This document shows positions 31,292 to 34,170 of a stretch of DNA of 34,170 nucleotides, piece by piece (position 1 is the stretch's first letter; the number at the start of each line of letters is the position of its first letter). The DNA is taken from the IMG/VR virus record IMGVR_UViG_3300044695_001020, positions 1 through 34,170 of that record, one strand, 5' to 3'. Made by a program: the position numbers and the translations under genes. Below the pieces are notes generated by a model that was not told where the DNA came from, ran no database searches, and saw only the letters and a list, made by a program, of their open reading frames with translations. The stretch is from a virus.

Positions 31292-31672
31292 ATGCAGAAT
31301 ATCACAATATCAGGAAACGTAGGCAAGGACGCTGAGTTGCGCGACACCCGCGACAGCAAGGTTCTAAGCTTCAACGTAGGCGTCAAGAACGGATTCGGTA
31401 AAGATGCTGGCAGCGTTTGGTATCGGTGCAGCTTATGGGGCAAGGCAGCAGAAGCGTTCGCTGGCAGCTTAAAGAAAGGCACTAAGGTCTTTGTATCTGG
31501 TGAGCTTACGCATGACGAATACGAAGGCAAGCCACAGTTCAACGTGCGCGTTGGCAGCATTGATACAGCGCCGCGATCGGAAGCCAAAGCTGATGGCGGT
31601 TCACAAGTTCAAGCTGATGGTGGTTCACATACCACTTGGAATAATGACCTTGACGATGATTGCCCATTTTAG
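31292..31672 (+). CDS. ssb: single-stranded DNA-binding protein
   Basis: This 126-aa protein has the OB-fold core ITISGNVGKDAELRDTRDSK, VLSFNVGVKNGFGKD, WYRCSLWGKAAEAFAGSLKK and GTKVFVSGEL. It ends in the acidic tail DDDCPF, equivalent to the DDDIPF of bacterial SSB that binds repair partners. The linker carries a 24-base duplication (ADGGS twice). It would coat phage ssDNA and work with ERF, Exo and NinB. Confidence 0.95.
   Translation: MQNITISGNVGKDAELRDTRDSKVLSFNVGVKNGFGKDAGSVWYRCSLWGKAAEAFAGSLKKGTKVFVSGELTHDEYEGKPQFNVRVGSIDTAPRSEAKADGGSQVQADGGSHTTWNNDLDDDCPF
31587..31629. repeat. 24-base tandem duplication in the SSB linker
   Basis: AAGCTGATGGCGGTTCACA at 31587-31605 recurs with one change at 31611-31629. 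It codes for ADGGS twice in the flexible linker, where length varies freely between homologues. Confidence 0.75.
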
Positions 31673-31710
31673 GATTGACAACGTATCAATTCTAAACGAT
31701 TGCGAATGGT

Positions 31711-32142
31711 ATGGAACAAGAAATATGGAAACCTATACCTTCGCAATCTGGGATGATGGCTTCATCATGGGGTCGTGTGCTTCTACCTGAACGCACAGCG
31801 CAAATGCCATATGGCGGTTGGCGAACATACACGCCAGTTCCGACATATGGGTGCAAAAGAAAAGCAACCAAAACTGCAAGGCATGAATATTACGGCATAT
31901 TTCAAAAAGAGCGCGGTAATTTAAAAATCCACCGTTTGATTTGTGAGGCATTCCACGGCCTAGCACCATTTCCAAAAGCGGTGGTAATTCATTTAGATGA
32001 AGACGGCTTAAACAATAAGGCTGAAAATCTAAAATGGGGAACGCAAAAAGAAAATCTGAATATGCCGAAATTCATTGCTTATTGCAAAAGCAGAACTGGC
32101 GAAAATTCGCCAAGCATAAAGGGAAGAAAAAATGCTCTCTAA
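31711..32142 (+). CDS. HNH homing endonuclease
   Basis: This 143-aa protein opens with a NUMOD4-type phrase (EIWKPIPSQSGMMASSWGRV) and carries an HNH core LKIHRLICEAFHGLAPFPKA followed by VVIHLDEDGLNNKAENLKWG. It is a free-standing, probably selfish nuclease. It lies in a 38-base spacer after SSB and has no good ribosome site, which fits an insertion. Local AT content seems higher than in its neighbours. Confidence 0.85.
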   Translation: MEQEIWKPIPSQSGMMASSWGRVLLPERTAQMPYGGWRTYTPVPTYGCKRKATKTARHEYYGIFQKERGNLKIHRLICEAFHGLAPFPKAVVIHLDEDGLNNKAENLKWGTQKENLNMPKFIAYCKSRTGENSPSIKGRKNAL

Positions 32143-32362
32143 AGCACGCAATGAACTGCCGACACGCACTAGGAATATTCCTCCACCGTCTGAATATCTG
32201 GAGCATCGCTATAGGCAAAGCAATCAAGCTATCGTGGATTCATCCAGGGCATTGTTGAAGGCGCAGTTAAAGGCTGGGCATCATACGCTAACGCCCGAAA
32301 GCTACAAGGCGATCGTCAGGAAATACGACTGGCAGTTCTGCTTACATCCTACATTATTCTAA
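32132..32362 (+). CDS. hypothetical protein (76 aa)
   Basis: The protein begins MLSKARNELPTRTRNIPPPS with a GGGAAG site before the ATG, and it is basic and probably helical. It overlaps the end of the HNH gene by 11 bases and is followed by an intrinsic terminator. No family is recognised. Confidence 0.6.
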   Translation: MLSKARNELPTRTRNIPPPSEYLEHRYRQSNQAIVDSSRALLKAQLKAGHHTLTPESYKAIVRKYDWQFCLHPTLF

Positions 32363-32366
32363 GCCA

Positions 32367-32403
32367 AATGGCGGGTGGCAATAAGCTTCCCGCCATTATT
32401 TTT
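32367..32403 (+). terminator. intrinsic terminator after the SSB operon
   Basis: AATGGCGGG and CCCGCCATT pair over 9 bp across a 13-base loop, followed by ATTTTT. It closes the first rightward operon and precedes a new promoter. Confidence 0.82.
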
Positions 32404-32423
32404 GTCTGTTATGAAAAAAGTGC

Positions 32424-32452
32424 TTTACACATTAAAAGGCCCTTTTTATAAG
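32424..32452 (+). promoter_or_regulatory. sigma70-type promoter for the micro-gene cluster
   Basis: TTTACA and TATAAG are separated by 17 bases, each 5 of 6 to consensus. The spacer contains AAAAGG-C-CCTTTT, a 13-base inverted repeat that may be an operator and resembles the palindrome at 28743-28760. A GGGGC-cat-GCCCC hairpin follows in the leader (32466-32478). Confidence 0.68.
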
Positions 32453-32497
32453 AGGGCATCAACCAAGGGGCCATGCCCCGCCATTGTGGAGTGAGTT

Positions 32498-32683
32498 ATG
32501 ATAACTGATAATCTAACCGAAGCAGAACGGGTTCAGCGCCGCATAGAATTTTACAGGGAAGTCGCAAAAGAACTTGCTGAAAGGCTCAAGACATATCCTC
32601 TGCAAGAGGATGTAGCTACACCGCATCCAGACGATTACGATGGCGGACGCTTTGATTACCTAACTTCACGAGGTGTAAAATGA
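32498..32683 (+). CDS. hypothetical protein (61 aa), first of micro-gene cluster
   Basis: The protein starts MITDNLTEAERVQRRIEFYR with a GGAG site, is probably helical in the first half, and ends in a Asp/Tyr-rich tail. It is the first of eight short, tightly packed genes after the promoter. Function unknown. Confidence 0.68.
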   Translation: MITDNLTEAERVQRRIEFYREVAKELAERLKTYPLQEDVATPHPDDYDGGRFDYLTSRGVK

Positions 32684-32769
32684 CCAAGATGACAAAGACT
32701 CAATTTTGGCTGACCGTAATATGGTTCGCTGCAATGATAATTATGTTCGCAACGGAGAGGACATTCTAA
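32680..32769 (+). CDS. 29-aa membrane peptide
   Basis: The ATG overlaps the previous stop by ATGA. After MTKMTKTQ comes a single membrane helix FWLTVIWFAAMIIMFA and a short polar end. Its small size and membrane helix resemble phage peptides that act on host membrane proteins. Too short for a family call. Confidence 0.58.
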   Translation: MTKMTKTQFWLTVIWFAAMIIMFATERTF

Positions 32770-32770
32770 A

Positions 32771-32959
32771 ATGACATTAATCGAACTTAGAAATATTGTC
32801 GCGGATCGCGTTGAGATGATGCACGGCAATGCAGAATTTATCCGCCAAATCAGAAATGGTGAGCAGGATGATGGCCCATTCATAACAGGCGCTTTAGCAG
32901 TCTGGGCAAAGTTTATGGAAGGCTTGCAGCCAGCACCAGAAGGATTGGCAGATGATTAA
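32771..32959 (+). CDS. hypothetical protein (62 aa)
   Basis: The protein starts MTLIELRNIVADRVEMMHGN after a GGAGAGG site. It is acidic, predicted helical, and has no known motif. The next gene begins inside its last codons. Confidence 0.62.
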   Translation: MTLIELRNIVADRVEMMHGNAEFIRQIRNGEQDDGPFITGALAVWAKFMEGLQPAPEGLADD

Positions 32960-33089
32960 AGCACAGCAAGCAGCGCCTATGGGAAAGCCCTACCGTGTAT
33001 CATCTGATAGCGCATGGCCTCTTAGGGGCTTAGATGGAAAAACCTTTGCAGAGCGCCGTGCAGAGCGGGAGAAAGGGCAAAGCAAATGA
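32952..33089 (+). CDS. 45-aa basic peptide
   Basis: The ATG at 32952 is 8 bases inside the end of the previous gene, and the stop shares ATGA with the next. The peptide is basic and ends FAERRAERE then KGQSK. No family is seen. Confidence 0.55.
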   Translation: MIKAQQAAPMGKPYRVSSDSAWPLRGLDGKTFAERRAEREKGQSK

Positions 33090-33169
33090 AACGCTATATA
33101 ATCAGCAAGGGAAAGACGTTCAGGATTCGCACTGTGGGCGGCGTTTCATTCATAACTAGATTGGTGTAG
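33086..33169 (+). CDS. 27-aa basic peptide
   Basis: The gene starts in an ATGA overlap. The peptide begins MKRYIISKGKTFRIRTVGG and is very basic and probably beta. Supported only by the overlap and the tight packing. Confidence 0.5.
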   Translation: MKRYIISKGKTFRIRTVGGVSFITRLV

Positions 33170-33173
33170 GCAA

Positions 33174-33311
33174 ATGACCAATCCAATCCAAACTAAGCGC
33201 ATTGAGATGGCTGACAAACGCAAGGGTAGAAGCTGTTTCTATTTTTCAGGGAGTAGGTCTGGCCGTATTTCTTGGGCTGACTGGTTTTATATACGGGACA
33301 AGCGCAAATGA
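33174..33311 (+). CDS. 45-aa basic peptide with aromatic end
   Basis: The ATG follows a 4-base gap, and the stop shares ATGA with the zinc-ribbon gene. The peptide begins MTNPIQTKRIEMADKRKGRS and ends DWFYIRDKRK. This frame is favoured over a longer frame that overlaps it because of the matching junctions. Confidence 0.55.
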   Translation: MTNPIQTKRIEMADKRKGRSCFYFSGSRSGRISWADWFYIRDKRK

Positions 33312-33547
33312 CAGACCAGCCAAACACCTGCCCGAACTGTTCAACCGACCTCGACGGAGGCTTAATCTGGCAGACGTTTATGGACCAATACCAAGACGAG
33401 GAAAAGGCGGACGAAACCGCTGAAATGTATGGCGCGACCAGAACCACAGGTCGCTGGAAACGTCAGATTGGCCTTTACTCACAAGAGCGTGACCGCACCG
33501 TCGCGTGGCTTTGCCCCGACTGCAAACACGAATGGGAACGCAAATGA
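33308..33547 (+). CDS. zinc-ribbon protein (79 aa)
   Basis: The protein has CPNC near the N-terminus and CPDC near the C-terminus (WLCPDCKHEWERK), a four-Cys zinc ribbon with a helical, acidic middle. Phages often have such small ribbons near DNA genes. It may bind nucleic acid or modulate host RNA polymerase, not shown. Confidence 0.7.
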   Translation: MTDQPNTCPNCSTDLDGGLIWQTFMDQYQDEEKADETAEMYGATRTTGRWKRQIGLYSQERDRTVAWLCPDCKHEWERK

Positions 33548-33738
33548 CAGACGAATGGCGAAATATTAATATTAACCAATTAAGTGCGCTTCATCAGGCT
33601 TGTTCTGATATGCTTGGCTATTTGGGCGACAACTCATGTAGCGATCCAGACTGCTGTGGTGGCCCATATTATGAAAAGGAAGATTTTGATCGTGGGCAAG
33701 ATACCTTGCGGACACTTGGTTTACGCTTCGTTGAGTAA
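33544..33738 (+). CDS. Cys-rich hypothetical protein (64 aa)
   Basis: The start at ATG 33544 shares ATGA with the zinc-ribbon gene, so the longer open frame is not used. The sequence has CSDPDCCGG in the middle (three Cys) and a short acidic end LGLRFVE. It is the last gene of the rightward arm. Function unknown. Confidence 0.65.
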   Translation: MTDEWRNININQLSALHQACSDMLGYLGDNSCSDPDCCGGPYYEKEDFDRGQDTLRTLGLRFVE

Positions 33739-33763
33739 AATCCCGCCACCCGAAGGTGACGGG
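33738..33763. terminator. probable terminator between convergent arms
   Basis: CCCG-c-CACC-CGAA-GGTG-a-CGGG forms an 8-bp stem with one mismatch. On the minus side it is followed by ATTTTA, which suits the end of the metallophosphoesterase transcript. It may act in both directions, since two genes converge here. Confidence 0.5.
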
Positions 33764-33792
33764 GATCACCGCCGCAGCGATGACGGGAAAAT

Positions 33793-34170
33793 CTAGTCTG
33801 CTTCAAGCATTTCGGTGGTTATCATAACCCTGCCTACAGCGCCATACTTTTTATGGTACGTTATCGCCCAGGCTGCTCGATCAGCAATCCACCCTCCACG
33901 CGCAGCATAAGCGTCACGCGCTGCCAAGGTTGGATGCTGAACCACAGTTACGCCGTTATATTCTTTTTCGTCCCTGTGGTGGCGATGTCCACAGTGTATC
34001 TCACGCCTGCTAGTCCTGCCCCATTGCTGCGGGAACTGTGCCGCAAAAAGAAGCGGTAGGCTCTCGTTCTTGACTTTATGACCATGATGGATTCCCAGCA
34101 TAGTGCTGCCCCATTCAAACACATAGAATGGTAGGACGCTATCGTTGACAGTGACGCGGGGTTCTTCTTC
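33793..34170 (-). CDS. metallophosphoesterase, C-terminal part (joins 1-928)
   Basis: This open frame runs off the right edge. Bases 33793-34043 are the unique 3' end of the gene whose 5' part is at 1-928; bases 34044-34170 repeat 1-127. It includes HHGH (metal ligand) and CGHRHH, and ends MITTEMLEAD. The joined product has 392 aa with no frameshift at the junction. The ATG at 34122 is internal, not the real start. Confidence 0.88.
   Translation of the reverse strand, partial: EEEPRVTVNDSVLPFYVFEWGSTMLGIHHGHKVKNESLPLLFAAQFPQQWGRTSRREIHCGHRHHRDEKEYNGVTVVQHPTLAARDAYAARGGWIADRAAWAITYHKKYGAVGRVMITTEMLEAD
34044..34170. repeat. terminal direct repeat, right copy
   Basis: These 127 bases equal bases 1-127, so they should be counted once when the circle is closed. 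Confidence 0.95.

Noticed and set aside
33202-33423. A 73-aa plus-strand frame across the micro-genes
   Set aside because: It overlaps the 45-aa and zinc-ribbon genes, which join by ATGA overlap and have better starts.
1-34043. Integrase, attachment site, CRISPR array or insertion sequence
   Set aside because: None was found. No tyrosine or serine recombinase motif, no regular repeat-spacer array and no transposase are visible.

Overview
This window is a complete small double-stranded DNA phage genome. The first 127 bases recur exactly as the last 127 bases (1-127 and 34044-34170), so the unit is a circular (or circularly permuted) molecule of 34043 bp. One gene, a metallophosphoesterase, is cut by the ends and reads through in frame when they are joined. 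The head and tail genes mark a P22-like short-tailed virus (podovirus): TerS, TerL, portal, scaffold, coat, gp4-like tail accessory factor, gp10-like DNA stabilisation protein, needle, ejection proteins and tailspike occur in the P22 order. A GapR-family (DUF2312) protein, a family typical of Alphaproteobacteria, points to an alphaproteobacterial host. No integrase, excisionase or full-length CI-type repressor was seen, so lysogeny is not supported.

Layout. The genome has two transcription arms that diverge at about 28.73-28.80 kb. The leftward (minus) arm starts with a small HTH regulator and a DUF1064 nuclease-like protein. Next is a lambda O-like replication initiator carrying four palindromic iterons inside its gene, followed by a P-like partner. 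After these come a C5 cytosine methyltransferase with a G13 tract, a DnaA domain IV-like protein, a second HTH protein, DUF3310, a ParB-methyltransferase fusion and then the whole virion block (23.1 to 2.2 kb). The arm ends in the lysis cassette: XhlA-like protein, CHAP/NlpC-type endolysin, holin-like protein and overlapping spanins. The metallophosphoesterase follows across the ends.

The rightward (plus) arm (28.8-33.7 kb) encodes a recombination and DNA-metabolism set: ERF-type annealase, lambda Exo-like YqaJ nuclease, HTH, HNH/DUF968, NinB, GapR and SSB. An HNH homing endonuclease follows, then a terminator, a new promoter and eight tiny overlapping genes of unknown function. The two arms converge at about 33.74-33.79 kb.

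At least fifteen short genes that simple ORF length cut-offs miss are supported here by 4-base ATGA/GTGA or TAATG overlaps with their neighbours. The most interesting parts are regulatory: the iteron origin inside the initiator gene, a possible OOP-like small RNA next to it, a coupled leader peptide, a perfect DnaA box in the divergent control region, a possible operator shared by two promoters, and a homopolymer that could switch the methyltransferase.
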